From assembly GCA_965267335.1 (NCBI GenBank), contig OZ253953.1, forward strand, positions 1,116,001 through 1,180,000: 64,000 nucleotides of DNA. The letters are read 5' to 3'. Positions within the stretch are counted from its first letter, which is position 1; each line of letters opens with the position of its first letter. The translations under genes were made by a program, and so were the position numbers. The notes under the pieces were generated by a model. It made no database searches. It was not told the DNA's origin and saw only the letters and a program-made list of their open reading frames with translations. This document shows, in pieces, positions 1 through 8,301 of the stretch. Source of the DNA: G965267335 sp965267335 (GTDB lineage: Bacteria; Bacteroidota; Bacteroidia; Cytophagales; JAAEPT01).

Positions 1-1930
1 CCCACATTGATCAGGTCCTGTGTCGAATTACCATTATTCCATGCATAGGTGCAGGGCTCGGTACCTCCGGTTACGGTGAGGTCGACTGCACCATCATTTG
101 AGCCGTTGCATAGCTCATCAGTTGGTACCGTATTCGTTGATAGTTCTGTTGGTTCATTGACAGAGGCACTGGTCGTGGCACTGCATCCATTATTGTCTGT
201 AATTGAGACAGTATATGTGCCAGCACCTACTCCAATGAGGTTTTGTGTAGTTACACCATTGTTCCACAGTAAGTTATAGGGCTCGGTGCCTCCACTTACC
301 ACCAAGGTCACTGTTCCATCCATAGAGCCGTTACATAAAGCATCGGTCGAGGTGGCGCTGGCAGTTATGGCCGTAGGTTCATTAACTGTGGTACTTGCAT
401 TTATAATACAGCCATCATCGTCCGTAATTATGACATTATAGCTGCCAGCTACTACTGAAGTGAGGTTTTGTGTGTTGGCCCCAGTGTTCCAGGAGAAATT
501 GTAAGGAGCGGTTCCTCCATTTACGGTCAAGGTTACATTGCCGTCACTTGCACCATTGCAAAGTGCGTCTGTTGATGTGACAGTTGCAGTTAATGACGAT
601 GGAACATTTACGTTGGCACTTGCGATCGTGATACAATTATGATCATCGGTTATTGTAACATTGTAAGTTCCAGCAGCAACTGCTGCCAGGTTCTGCGTTG
701 TTGCTCCATTATCCCAACTAAAGTTGTAAGGAGCAGTTCCTCCATTGACTGAGAGGGTTACTGATCCGTTTGTTTGTCCACACGTAGCATCTACTGTTGT
801 TGTGCTTGCTGAAAGTGCACTTGGTTCGTTTACAGTAGCATTGGCAAAAGCAGTACAACCATGATCATCAGTGACAGTCACCGAATAAGTGCCGGACCCT
901 ACGGCAGGCAAATTTTGTGTAGTGGCACCACTATTCCATAGAAAACTATATGGTGGAGTACCACCACTAGTAGTTAAAGTTATTGTTCCATCTGTGGCTC
1001 CGTTGCATAAAGCATCTGTAGCGACCGCATTAGTTGTAATACTCGTTGGTGTGTTAACTATGGCACTAGCGTTTATGGCACAACCGTCATCATCTGTTAC
1101 AGTTACATTGTAGGTTCCAGCTGCAACTGCTGCCAGGTTCTGAGTAGTTGCTCCATTGTCCCATAGGAAGTCATACGGAGTGGTGCCTCCACTTACGGTT
1201 AAATTTACTGTGCCGTCAGTTGCTCCATTGCATTGTACATCAGTAGCCGTTGTGCTGGCCGAAAGTGCTGAAGGTACGTTTACAGTAGCATTTGCAGTGG
1301 TGCTACAGTTGTTATCATCAGTAATGGTAACATTATAGGTGCCTGATGTAACTGCTGACAGGTTCTGTGTTGTTGCTCCATTATTCCAAATGAAATTGTA
1401 TGGAGTCGTTCCTCCGTTGACGGAAAGAGTTACTGATCCGTTTGCGGCTCCACAGGTAGCATCGGTCGAGGTAGTATTGGCTGATAGCGCCAGAGGCTCG
1501 TTCACCGTAGTACTTGCAAAGGACGTACAGCCGTTATCGTCCGTGACAGTCACCGAATAAGTGCCGGACCCTACGGCAGTCAAATCTTGTGTAGTGGCAC
1601 CATTATTCCATAGAAAACCATATGGTGGAGTACCACCACTTACTGTCAGTGTTACTGTCCCATCAGAGGCTCCATTGCACAAGGCATCTGTTGAGGTTGC
1701 CAACACATTGATAGCTGTTGGCTCATTTATCGAAGCGCTGGTACTATTACTACAACCGTTATCATCTACTACAGTTACATTGTAGTTTCCACTACCAATA
1801 CCTGTCAGGTCTTCGCTCGTAGCGGAGGTATTCCAGGTGTATGAATAAGGTGATAATCCTCCGGTTACGGTAAGATCAATGCTCCCGTTGCTACTTCCGT
1901 TGCAGGAAGCATCTATGGTAGAAGTAGAGA
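1..1930 (-). repeat. Nine tandem SprB-type coding repeats, about 224 bp each
   Basis: Repeat starts can be indexed by the Cys codon of the CNG motif. The first is at 1902-1904 and the ninth at 108-110, so eight periods cover 1794 bp (about 224 bp each). Units 3 and 6 (near 1455 and 785) carry variant starts CGAANGS and CGQTNGS instead of CNGxxDG. This suggests a three-unit higher-order period of about 672 bp. Segments near 871-970 and 1543-1642 are almost identical at that offset. The array continues past the left edge. Confidence 0.9.
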
Positions 1931-2972
1931 GATTGGGTAATTCCAATTCGCTAACCGTAATACTATCGACACTGCTGCAAGTTCTTCCACCCTGATCTTC
2001 GGTGACGGTAACTTCATATGTTCCGGGGGAGTTAATTGTTCGATTCTGTCCGGTCGGGCCATCAGACCAGCTGTAGGTCAAGTAACCGCCATCAACATTG
2101 AGAGTAGTATTATCTCCCTGGCAAAAATCATTACCAGTAATATTAAAATCAAAGGGAACACAACAGTTTCCTATTGAACATTCCCAGGGGATAGTTGATC
2201 CGGTCGGTGCAACCCATTGTTCATTAGAGGCATTGGCACTACCTGCAGTAAATCCCCAGTAAACATTGGAAGTACCAAATACTGCCAGGTCTATATTTAT
2301 AGAAAAAGTAAGCGTACCATCTTCATACAAAGTGAGGGTATTGGGTGGAGTCCACTCAACGCGTATTGTATAATAGTCATTGCCATTTGGCAGGCAAGCT
2401 TCCAAATCTCTGCTGTTTCTAATAGCTTGTGGTCCCCAAATACTACTATCTACTGGTTCAGATCCTCCATCATGATTATTGGCAACCCACCCATTTTGTA
2501 GTACTGTGATATGGTCTTCCGGAATATCGGTTCCGCCCCATACGGTGCCGTCATATGTGTCAAATTCAATAGCGATTGAATTGTGAATTCTTTCTGATTC
2601 GTTACCACCATACCCAAGGAAACCACCACCGCCACCAATTGAAGCAGTACCTCTAGGGTCGTTGTGCAGCGTAAAGGTCATCCCATCACCACCCCATTCA
2701 CCTGAGTTACAACCAAAGAATAAGTCCGTTTCTACAACAAAAGGTTGATTCAAATCAATAGTATTTGTCCCCCAAAGAGCGCTGGCTTGCCATGGGTTAG
2801 TAGGGTCTTCACCAATATCCTGTGTAAGTTGAACTACCCCATTACCATTATCAACGGTTTGGCCGGGAGTAGCATTGTTGGATACAATGGTATAAGGAAG
2901 AGTGAACAAATCAGTCTGTGCATAGCTCTCAAAAGCAAAAAACATAAGCACAATATGCGCGTATCTTTTCAT
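1..2972 (-). CDS. L-type lectin domain / SprB-repeat surface adhesin, 3' end outside window
   Basis: Read on the minus strand from ATG at 2972, the frame stays open to base 1, so at least 990 residues are present and the C-terminus lies outside. Residues 1-18 are a signal peptide (cleavage near SYA/QT). Residues about 22-265 look like a bacterial L-type (legume-like) lectin domain, with GGDGMTFTLHNDPRGT and IAIEFDTYDG as the characteristic strands. An Ig/PKD-like module follows (about 270-350). From about residue 350 there are nine SprB repeats of roughly 75 residues, each with CNGxxDGxxxLxVxGGTxPY and GTYxVTVTDDxGC. SprB is the mobile gliding adhesin of Flavobacterium. Such proteins are exported by T9SS, so a C-terminal sorting domain is expected beyond the edge (inference). 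Likely role is binding glycans at the cell surface. Family assignment is firm; the ligand is unknown. Confidence 0.9.
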   Translation of the reverse strand, partial: MKRYAHIVLMFFAFESYAQTDLFTLPYTIVSNNATPGQTVDNGNGVVQLTQDIGEDPTNPWQASALWGTNTIDLNQPFVVETDLFFGCNSGEWGGDGMTFTLHNDPRGTASIGGGGGFLGYGGNESERIHNSIAIEFDTYDGTVWGGTDIPEDHITVLQNGWVANNHDGGSEPVDSSIWGPQAIRNSRDLEACLPNGNDYYTIRVEWTPPNTLTLYEDGTLTFSINIDLAVFGTSNVYWGFTAGSANASNEQWVAPTGSTIPWECSIGNCCVPFDFNITGNDFCQGDNTTLNVDGGYLTYSWSDGPTGQNRTINSPGTYEVTVTEDQGGRTCSSVDSITVSELELPNLSTSTIDASCNGSSNGSIDLTVTGGLSPYSYTWNTSATSEDLTGIGSGNYNVTVVDDNGCSNSTSASINEPTAINVLATSTDALCNGASDGTVTLTVSGGTPPYGFLWNNGATTQDLTAVGSGTYSVTVTDDNGCTSFASTTVNEPLALSANTTSTDATCGAANGSVTLSVNGGTTPYNFIWNNGATTQNLSAVTSGTYNVTITDDNNCSTTANATVNVPSALSASTTATDVQCNGATDGTVNLTVSGGTTPYDFLWDNGATTQNLAAVAAGTYNVTVTDDDGCAINASAIVNTPTSITTNAVATDALCNGATDGTITLTTSGGTPPYSFLWNSGATTQNLPAVGSGTYSVTVTDDHGCTAFANATVNEPSALSASTTTVDATCGQTNGSVTLSVNGGTAPYNFSWDNGATTQNLAAVAAGTYNVTITDDHNCITIASANVNVPSSLTATVTSTDALCNGASDGNVTLTVNGGTAPYNFSWNTGANTQNLTSVVAGSYNVIITDDDGCIINASTTVNEPTAITASATSTDALCNGSMDGTVTLVVSGGTEPYNLLWNNGVTTQNLIGVGAGTYTVSITDNNGCSATTSASVNEPTELSTNTVPTDELCNGSNDGAVDLTVTGGTEPCTYAWNNGNSTQDLINV

Positions 2973-3282
2973 GTCTAGGTTGTTTAGGTTTTCGTGGTTA
3001 AGGGGAAGACAACACAATTTTGATTTTCATAGGCGTTGTTTGTTCCCGTGAGAATAAGGAAAACCAAAAAATCAGGGTGTATCAACTATTCTTTTGTCAA
3101 TTCGGAAGAATTTGTCTCTAAATAACAATAAGGAAACTTGAAATTATCCACTTCGGAAACAAGCCGTTTTGAGAGTTTAGGAGTGGTTTTTGATCAAAAA
3201 ATGAAGGAATAAGCTGTTGATTAAATTTAAAATTTGCGGATAACTGACACGAATAAAAATACTCTTACCAAGCATTAAATTA
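2973..3282. other. Intergenic region upstream of the lectin/SprB gene (310 bp)
   Basis: AT-rich spacer between the lectin/SprB gene start and the DinB-like gene stop, both on the minus strand. It should hold the adhesin promoter, but I found no exact TAnnTTTG -7 element on the minus strand. A single near-DnaA-box (TTATCCACT at about 3144-3152, one mismatch) is present and probably fortuitous. I see no RNA gene, terminator with a U-tract or repeat here. Confidence 0.5.
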
Positions 3283-3726
3283 CTAGCTGAGTATCTGTGA
3301 AATATGATGTTTCATATGATCAATATAGTCCTCAATAAGGAACTTCAGGGTTACCGGGGCTTCTCCAGGAGCTGTTTTTGATGTTGTGGTTAGTGCTGAT
3401 TCAGGGGTATTATTTAGAACAGTAATGATTTGCCGATTAATAATACTCCACAAGTCCAGAAGATCAATTTTTTGGTAACTCTGATAGTTTTGAATTGTGA
3501 CCCATCGATTTTGATCATATCCGAATACAAAATCAAATTCATATTGACTTCTGATAAATCTTTGGAGATTATTAAGTGCAGAATCAATGAGATGTCCGGT
3601 AATTTCTTTTTTACTCCACTTCTGTTCGGAGGGTTTGTCAGAAAAAACCTGATCGTCTATTTCCATGGCCTGAATAGGAAATGAGGATACTAATGTTGTG
3701 AGTTCAGTGATTTTTTCCTTTAACAA
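3283..3726 (-). CDS. DinB family protein
   Basis: A 147-residue protein of the DinB/YfiT four-helix-bundle superfamily. The three expected metal-ligand histidines are visible: H45 in ITGHLIDS, and H137 and H141 in DYIDHMKHHISQI. Members include damage-inducible proteins and bacillithiol- or mycothiol-dependent transferases, so the substrate cannot be named. The start is a TTG two bases after the stop of the upstream lipoprotein gene. No ATG is available that keeps the first helix, so the two genes are probably cotranscribed and translationally coupled. The family call rests on the helix pattern and histidine spacing. Confidence 0.8.
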   Translation of the reverse strand: MLKEKITELTTLVSSFPIQAMEIDDQVFSDKPSEQKWSKKEITGHLIDSALNNLQRFIRSQYEFDFVFGYDQNRWVTIQNYQSYQKIDLLDLWSIINRQIITVLNNTPESALTTTSKTAPGEAPVTLKFLIEDYIDHMKHHISQILS

Positions 3727-3728
3727 GG

Positions 3729-4490
3729 CTATTCAGATTCAAAGGTGAAGTAGAATATATTCTGGTCGCCAAATTCTTCAGCCAACACGAGATGATTCTG
3801 GTCGATTTCCAGGATATCATAACCATAATCCAGGTTGAATTCTTCAAAACTCACATAACCATCATATACCTTGTACATATACTGCTTACAAGGAGTATGG
3901 GTGGCCCCGTTAAAAACTATGGCCTCTCCTTCATCGGAGAAGAGAAGTTTACTCCCTGGCTTGAGGTCGTAACAAAAGTTTTTGTAAAGTGTTGTAGGAA
4001 AGGTAGCAGGACTTAATTCCATTGAATCTAATTTCCAAAGACCAGTAATTTCTTTTTTCAAAGAATCACCGATGCGATAGGTTTCAAGTAGAGAAGGGTC
4101 GAAGTAAGACCATCTGGTCAATTGAAATTTCTTGAAAGTGGAGTCGATCATTATGATGTGATTAGTATCAACTTTTTGGAGTCTGTAGCCAATATCCCGT
4201 TTGTTGTGCATAACGAAGTTGAATTTGTATTTCAAATCACCTTCCACCAGATAAGACCTCTTCCGAAACGAATACCTCCAAAATTTTCCTTCCTTGGTAA
4301 AGTATACCCATTCTTCTATTAAATCACTATCTCCTATGATGGAATCCAATTTCCATTCGCCAACTAAAAATTGAGGAGTCATATATTCTTCGGTACTATT
4401 GAGTTCGTCCATCATCATTTTTTTGAATTTGGATGAGGCACAAGAATATAGTGTGATGATGCTTAGAAATATAAAAATAGATTTGATCAC
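3729..4490 (-). CDS. Predicted lipoprotein with two lipocalin-like halves
   Basis: A 253-residue protein with a lipoprotein signal peptide (lipobox LYSC, Cys17), so probably anchored in the envelope. The body seems duplicated: GEWKLDSI near residue 45 and GLWKLDSM near residue 149 each begin a beta-rich segment of about 100 residues, as in lipocalin-like Bacteroidota lipoproteins. Start codon is GTG. It lies 2 bp upstream of the DinB-like gene in the same orientation, suggesting one transcript. I do not recognise a specific function. The duplication is seen in the sequence; the lipocalin fold is inferred. Confidence 0.75.
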   Translation of the reverse strand: MIKSIFIFLSIITLYSCASSKFKKMMMDELNSTEEYMTPQFLVGEWKLDSIIGDSDLIEEWVYFTKEGKFWRYSFRKRSYLVEGDLKYKFNFVMHNKRDIGYRLQKVDTNHIIMIDSTFKKFQLTRWSYFDPSLLETYRIGDSLKKEITGLWKLDSMELSPATFPTTLYKNFCYDLKPGSKLLFSDEGEAIVFNGATHTPCKQYMYKVYDGYVSFEEFNLDYGYDILEIDQNHLVLAEEFGDQNIFYFTFESE

Positions 4491-4708
4491 TTACTTACGA
4501 ATTGGTGTATTTAATATCTGGTGGTGCTGCTTGCTCTCGTGTAATAATTTAAAGCAAAATACGATTTTTAATCCCTAATGGTTTAGCTTTTCTCTTTTTT
4601 TGTACATTTTCTTGAAATTATTGTGTTGTCGAAATAACACTATTAATGACTTATGTCATGGGTTGTAAGATAATTGTTGCTTACATTGGTAAACAAAAGT
4701 TGTCTAAT

Positions 4709-5794
4709 ATGTTGAAGAAGAGTCTCTTTCTTATTCCATTAGGTGTCGTTATACTTTCAGGTTGTTCAGAAGACAAAGAACAGTCTATGCCTGAAGTGAA
4801 GTCAATAACTGAAGCAGTATATGCATCAGGAGATATACGCCCCAAAGAGCAATATTATGTTTATTCAACCGTATCGGGGATTTTAAAAAAACGGTATGTT
4901 GAAGAGGGTGATACGGTGCTTCCTGGTACTACATTATTCCAAATTGAATCCAGTAAATCGGACTTGCAGGCAAGCACTTCAAGATTAGGACTTCAGCTGG
5001 CTGAAGCAAATGCATCTCAAAATTCACCGATTTTATCAGAGTTGGAAAGTGCCGTCTCGAGTGCGAAATTTAAATACCATAACGATTCCAGTCACCTGTC
5101 CAGATACAAGATTCTATTGGATCAGAAAGTAATACCCCAGGTCGATTATGACAATATGGAATTACAGTTGGAGACCTCAAGGAACAACTATCTGGCTGCT
5201 GTACAAAGACTAAAACTCAGAAAGAGACAACTAGCAAATGAGGTTCAAACCGCCCGAAATCAATACAAAATTTCAACTAGCCAAAGTGAGGATTTTAGTA
5301 TAAGAAGCTTCATGGATGGTAAGGTGTATGCTGTTTATAAAGAAAACGGAGAGATTGTACACCCTCAGGAACGATTAGCTATGATTGGAAGTCAAAATCA
5401 GTTTATTGCTCAGTTGGTCATCGATGAACTTGATATGAACCGGGTCAGTTTAGGACAAAAGGTAGTTTTGACCTTTGATATGTATGGTGAAGAAGTATTT
5501 GAGGGCACGATCTCTAAAATATATCCGGTGCTTGATTCCAAAACACAGACATTTAAGGTGGAAGCCATATTAACGAACTCACCGGAAGTTCTTTATCCTG
5601 GATTAACAGCTGAGGCAAATCTTATTGTTAGTACCAAAGATAGTGCTCTTGTAATTCCAAGATCATTTTTGAGGCCAGGTGATAGCGTATGCATTGGTGA
5701 GGATAAGTTTGTAAAAGTTGTTCCTGGATTAAAGAATCTGGAATACGTTGAAATTCTGGAAGGACTGACAAAAGAAACCCCAATCTTCAAATGA
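4709..5794 (+). CDS. HlyD/MacA-type periplasmic adaptor lipoprotein of an ABC exporter
   Basis: A 361-residue membrane-fusion (adaptor) protein. The start is placed at the ATG at 4709 rather than the upstream in-frame ATG at 4646, because MLKKSLF... gives a proper lipoprotein signal with lipobox LSGC (Cys19). After it come a lipoyl/biotinyl-like half (YSTVSGILKKRYVEEGDTV), a coiled-coil hairpin (about residues 80-190), the second lipoyl half (SFMDGKVYAVYKENGEIV) and a beta-barrel domain. It overlaps the permease gene by 4 bp (ATGA). Adaptor, permease and ATPase in this order resemble DevBCA/MacAB exporters. The substrate is unknown. Confidence 0.88.
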   Translation: MLKKSLFLIPLGVVILSGCSEDKEQSMPEVKSITEAVYASGDIRPKEQYYVYSTVSGILKKRYVEEGDTVLPGTTLFQIESSKSDLQASTSRLGLQLAEANASQNSPILSELESAVSSAKFKYHNDSSHLSRYKILLDQKVIPQVDYDNMELQLETSRNNYLAAVQRLKLRKRQLANEVQTARNQYKISTSQSEDFSIRSFMDGKVYAVYKENGEIVHPQERLAMIGSQNQFIAQLVIDELDMNRVSLGQKVVLTFDMYGEEVFEGTISKIYPVLDSKTQTFKVEAILTNSPEVLYPGLTAEANLIVSTKDSALVIPRSFLRPGDSVCIGEDKFVKVVPGLKNLEYVEILEGLTKETPIFK

Positions 5795-7050
5795 ATCTGG
5801 GTATTGTCATACAGATTGCCAAGACTCACCTGGTTTCCAGGTTGAAGCAGTCAATTATAGCCTCCCTTGGAGTGACATTTGGGATCAGTATGTTTATAGC
5901 AATGGTCAGTTTTATGACCGGTGTAAATAAGTTTATGGATGACTTGATGTTGGATAATACTCCACATATCCACATTTATAACGACATCAAAAACGAAAAG
6001 GAATCAATTATTGGCAAGCATCCGGATTATTCTGATCATATGAATGTGGTTCATCACATAAAACCTAGTAGTGTCAAGAGGAATATTCGTCATGCCGAAC
6101 AGATAATACGGCTATTGAGAAAGGATAAAAAGGTGCTAGGCGTTGCTCCAAGTATTACCACCCAGGTATTTTATACATCTGGCTCTAATGAAATCAGCGC
6201 AAATATTATTGGAGTGGAAATATTGGAAGAAGAAAAACTATTCAAATTAAGTGATAATATGCAAGAAGGGAATATCACTGATTTACTTACACTCAACAAT
6301 GCTTTAATAATGGGGGCAGGCCTGGCAAAGAAGCTGGGAATAGATGTCAATGACCGGGTTACGATTACTTCACCCGCAGGTGGTACTTTTCAACTCACTG
6401 TAGTAGGGCTATTTAAGACCGGCATTCAGGCTCTGGACGAAGGCCAATCGTATTCAACAATAAAAACAGCTCAAAGGATCATACAAAAAGGCAACAGTTA
6501 TATTACGGATATCAAGGTAAAACTCTGGGAGTTGGATGAAGCAGCTGAATTAGCTTCAGAATGCGAGCGACAGTTTGAGGCCAGAGCAGTAGATTATGAT
6601 ACGGCAAATGCCCAGTTTCAGGTAGGCAATAAAATGAGAAATATAATGACCTATGCAGTTGCTATGGCCCTTTTAATAGTTGCGGGATTCGGAATTTATA
6701 ATATTCTGACAATGATGATTTATGAAAAGATGAACGATATCGCGATTCTGAAGGCAACCGGATTTTCCGGAAAGGACATCAAAAGAATATTTATCTCAGA
6801 GGCGATGATTATTGGTCTTTTCGGAGGGAGTTTAGGGCTACTATTTGGGTTTCTGATGTCTTATGGTATAGCAAGCGTTCCATTTAAATCAGATACTATG
6901 ATTTCCATGGATGGGCTACCGGTCAATTTCGATCCCTATTATTATATGATAGGAATTATATTCGCATTAGTAACCACATTCTTTGCCGGCTATTTGCCTG
7001 CCAGAAAAGCCAGTAAGTTAGACCCTGTAACTATCATAAGAGGTAAGTGA
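5791..7050 (+). CDS. FtsX/MacB-like ABC transporter permease
   Basis: A 419-residue permease with the MacB/LolE plan: TM1 at about residues 20-45, a large periplasmic core (about 46-275), then TM2-TM4 in the C-terminal 140 residues. The C-terminal signature PARKASKLDPVTIIRG is typical of FtsX-like permeases. These proteins act mechanically across the periplasm rather than forming a simple pore. It overlaps the adaptor gene at ATGA and its TGA stop overlaps the ATPase ATG, so the three are translationally coupled. Confidence 0.9.
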   Translation: MNLGIVIQIAKTHLVSRLKQSIIASLGVTFGISMFIAMVSFMTGVNKFMDDLMLDNTPHIHIYNDIKNEKESIIGKHPDYSDHMNVVHHIKPSSVKRNIRHAEQIIRLLRKDKKVLGVAPSITTQVFYTSGSNEISANIIGVEILEEEKLFKLSDNMQEGNITDLLTLNNALIMGAGLAKKLGIDVNDRVTITSPAGGTFQLTVVGLFKTGIQALDEGQSYSTIKTAQRIIQKGNSYITDIKVKLWELDEAAELASECERQFEARAVDYDTANAQFQVGNKMRNIMTYAVAMALLIVAGFGIYNILTMMIYEKMNDIAILKATGFSGKDIKRIFISEAMIIGLFGGSLGLLFGFLMSYGIASVPFKSDTMISMDGLPVNFDPYYYMIGIIFALVTTFFAGYLPARKASKLDPVTIIRGK

Positions 7051-7724
7051 TGTCTGTAGTTCTGGAAGCCAAAAATATCAACAAGTATTTTTACGATCCT
7101 AAGAAATTTCATGTACTAAAAGACATTTCATTTCAGGTTGATCATGGGGAATTTATTTCTATAATGGGTAAGTCAGGTTGCGGTAAGTCTACCTTATTGT
7201 ATACCTTGTCTACACTTGATACTGATTTTGAAGGAGAATTATATCTAGATGGTGAATTGATATCAAACCTTCATCAGAATAAACTTTCCAGGATCAGAAA
7301 TGAAAAGATAGGTTTCGTTTTTCAGTTTCATTATCTGTTACCAGAGTTTACAGTGCTACAGAATGTAATGTTGCCAGCAAAGAAGTTGGGAAAGAAATCA
7401 TCGGCTGAAATTGAGGAACATGCCTATGAAAAACTGAAGTTATTGGACATTGAAGATCAGGCGCTAAAAAAATCCAATAAGTTATCAGGAGGACAACAGC
7501 AGCGGGTTGCTATTGCCAGAGCGTTAATCAATGATCCGTTGATAATAATGGGAGATGAACCAACGGGAAACCTGGATAGTACCAATGCGATGCGGGTATT
7601 TGATCTTCTGAAGGAGCTTACCAGAGAGTTTGATCAATCGATAATTGTCGTGACTCATGATGATGATTTTGCAAAAAAGACGGATAGAATTATCGAAATG
7701 TCGGATGGTGTGATATTGAAATAA
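7050..7724 (+). CDS. ABC transporter ATP-binding protein (LolD/MacB type)
   Basis: A 224-residue nucleotide-binding subunit. Walker A is MGKSGCGKSTLL, the Q-loop is FVFQFHYLLPEFTV, the signature is LSGGQQQRVAIARAL, Walker B is IIMGDEPTGNLDS and the H-loop is VVTHDD. The Q-loop/LLPEFTVLQNV stretch matches the LolD/MacB/FtsE branch. A GTG codon directly precedes the ATG, giving a possible alternative start at 7047; I prefer the ATG, which overlaps the permease stop as TGATG. It completes the exporter encoded by 4709-7724. Confidence 0.93.
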   Translation: MSVVLEAKNINKYFYDPKKFHVLKDISFQVDHGEFISIMGKSGCGKSTLLYTLSTLDTDFEGELYLDGELISNLHQNKLSRIRNEKIGFVFQFHYLLPEFTVLQNVMLPAKKLGKKSSAEIEEHAYEKLKLLDIEDQALKKSNKLSGGQQQRVAIARALINDPLIIMGDEPTGNLDSTNAMRVFDLLKELTREFDQSIIVVTHDDDFAKKTDRIIEMSDGVILK

Positions 7725-7727
7725 TGG

Positions 7728-8156
7728 TTACTGTTCCCACTTATTCTTAATCAGAATAACTTCAGTAATCCTCTTATCTAATTCTTCAGATATTTCTAAT
7801 TCTTTTTTAAGCTTTTCAACCAATGCCTGCTCCGGTTTGTCGAATATACCATCTGCAAAAACCATGTCCATGACATTGGCGTAGACTGTAGGTTTAATAC
7901 TTTCCGATAAGTGTGGTGCAGCTAACTCTATAAGGAGTTCACAGTTGTCACACTCTTTATACAGTTTTTTTATTTTATCGTAGTGAGCATTAAGGTCGAT
8001 ATCACCAAAAATGTGGCTTTTTTGAAAAATGCTGGTCACATCATGCATTTCTTCCACAGTAATTTTACCATCAACTGCGATACAGGCAAATATTACAGCA
8101 AAGAAAGCCTCTGTTTCATTACTTATGTTGTGATCTTTTTTTCCGAATAAACCCAC
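7728..8156 (-). CDS. TerB-like (tellurite resistance / DjlA N-domain family) protein
   Basis: A 142-residue, mostly helical acidic protein. Two copies of the TerB hallmark (small residue, acidic residue, Gly, then a conserved acidic helix) are visible: CIAVDGKITVEEMHDV and MVFADGIFDKPEQALVEKL. The family includes TerB and the N-terminal region of the co-chaperone DjlA, with metal-binding or membrane-stress roles in some members. Start codon is GTG. It is convergent with the ABC ATPase gene (3 bp apart), with no visible terminator between. No other ter genes are nearby, so a tellurite role is not implied. Confidence 0.8.
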   Translation of the reverse strand: MGLFGKKDHNISNETEAFFAVIFACIAVDGKITVEEMHDVTSIFQKSHIFGDIDLNAHYDKIKKLYKECDNCELLIELAAPHLSESIKPTVYANVMDMVFADGIFDKPEQALVEKLKKELEISEELDKRITEVILIKNKWEQ

Positions 8157-8301
8157 CGTAGGAAGTATACTTAGTTGATAGCCGTGTAATATTATCCAAC
8201 AATTTACAAAAAACAGAGGAAGTCTTACAGAATTATTTGTTCAAAAGTGGGTGACAAATTCTTTGCTCAACGTCCAAAACATAAAAATATAACCCGCTAG
8301 A

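Noticed and set aside
49..1785. Series of plus-strand frames of 60-75 residues with similar sequences
   Set aside because: They are antisense shadows of the SprB repeats; their period and likeness come from the minus-strand coding repeat, and they lack signal peptides or start sites.
1..1930. Regular repeats that might suggest a CRISPR array
   Set aside because: The period is about 224 bp, the frame is open throughout and the repeats encode SprB domains; there is no short conserved repeat with unique spacers.
3144..3152. TTATCCACT as a DnaA box
   Set aside because: One mismatch and a single copy; chance occurrence is likely.
4646..4708. Upstream ATG as start of the HlyD-type adaptor
   Set aside because: The extra 21 residues would bury the lipoprotein signal peptide that begins at 4709.
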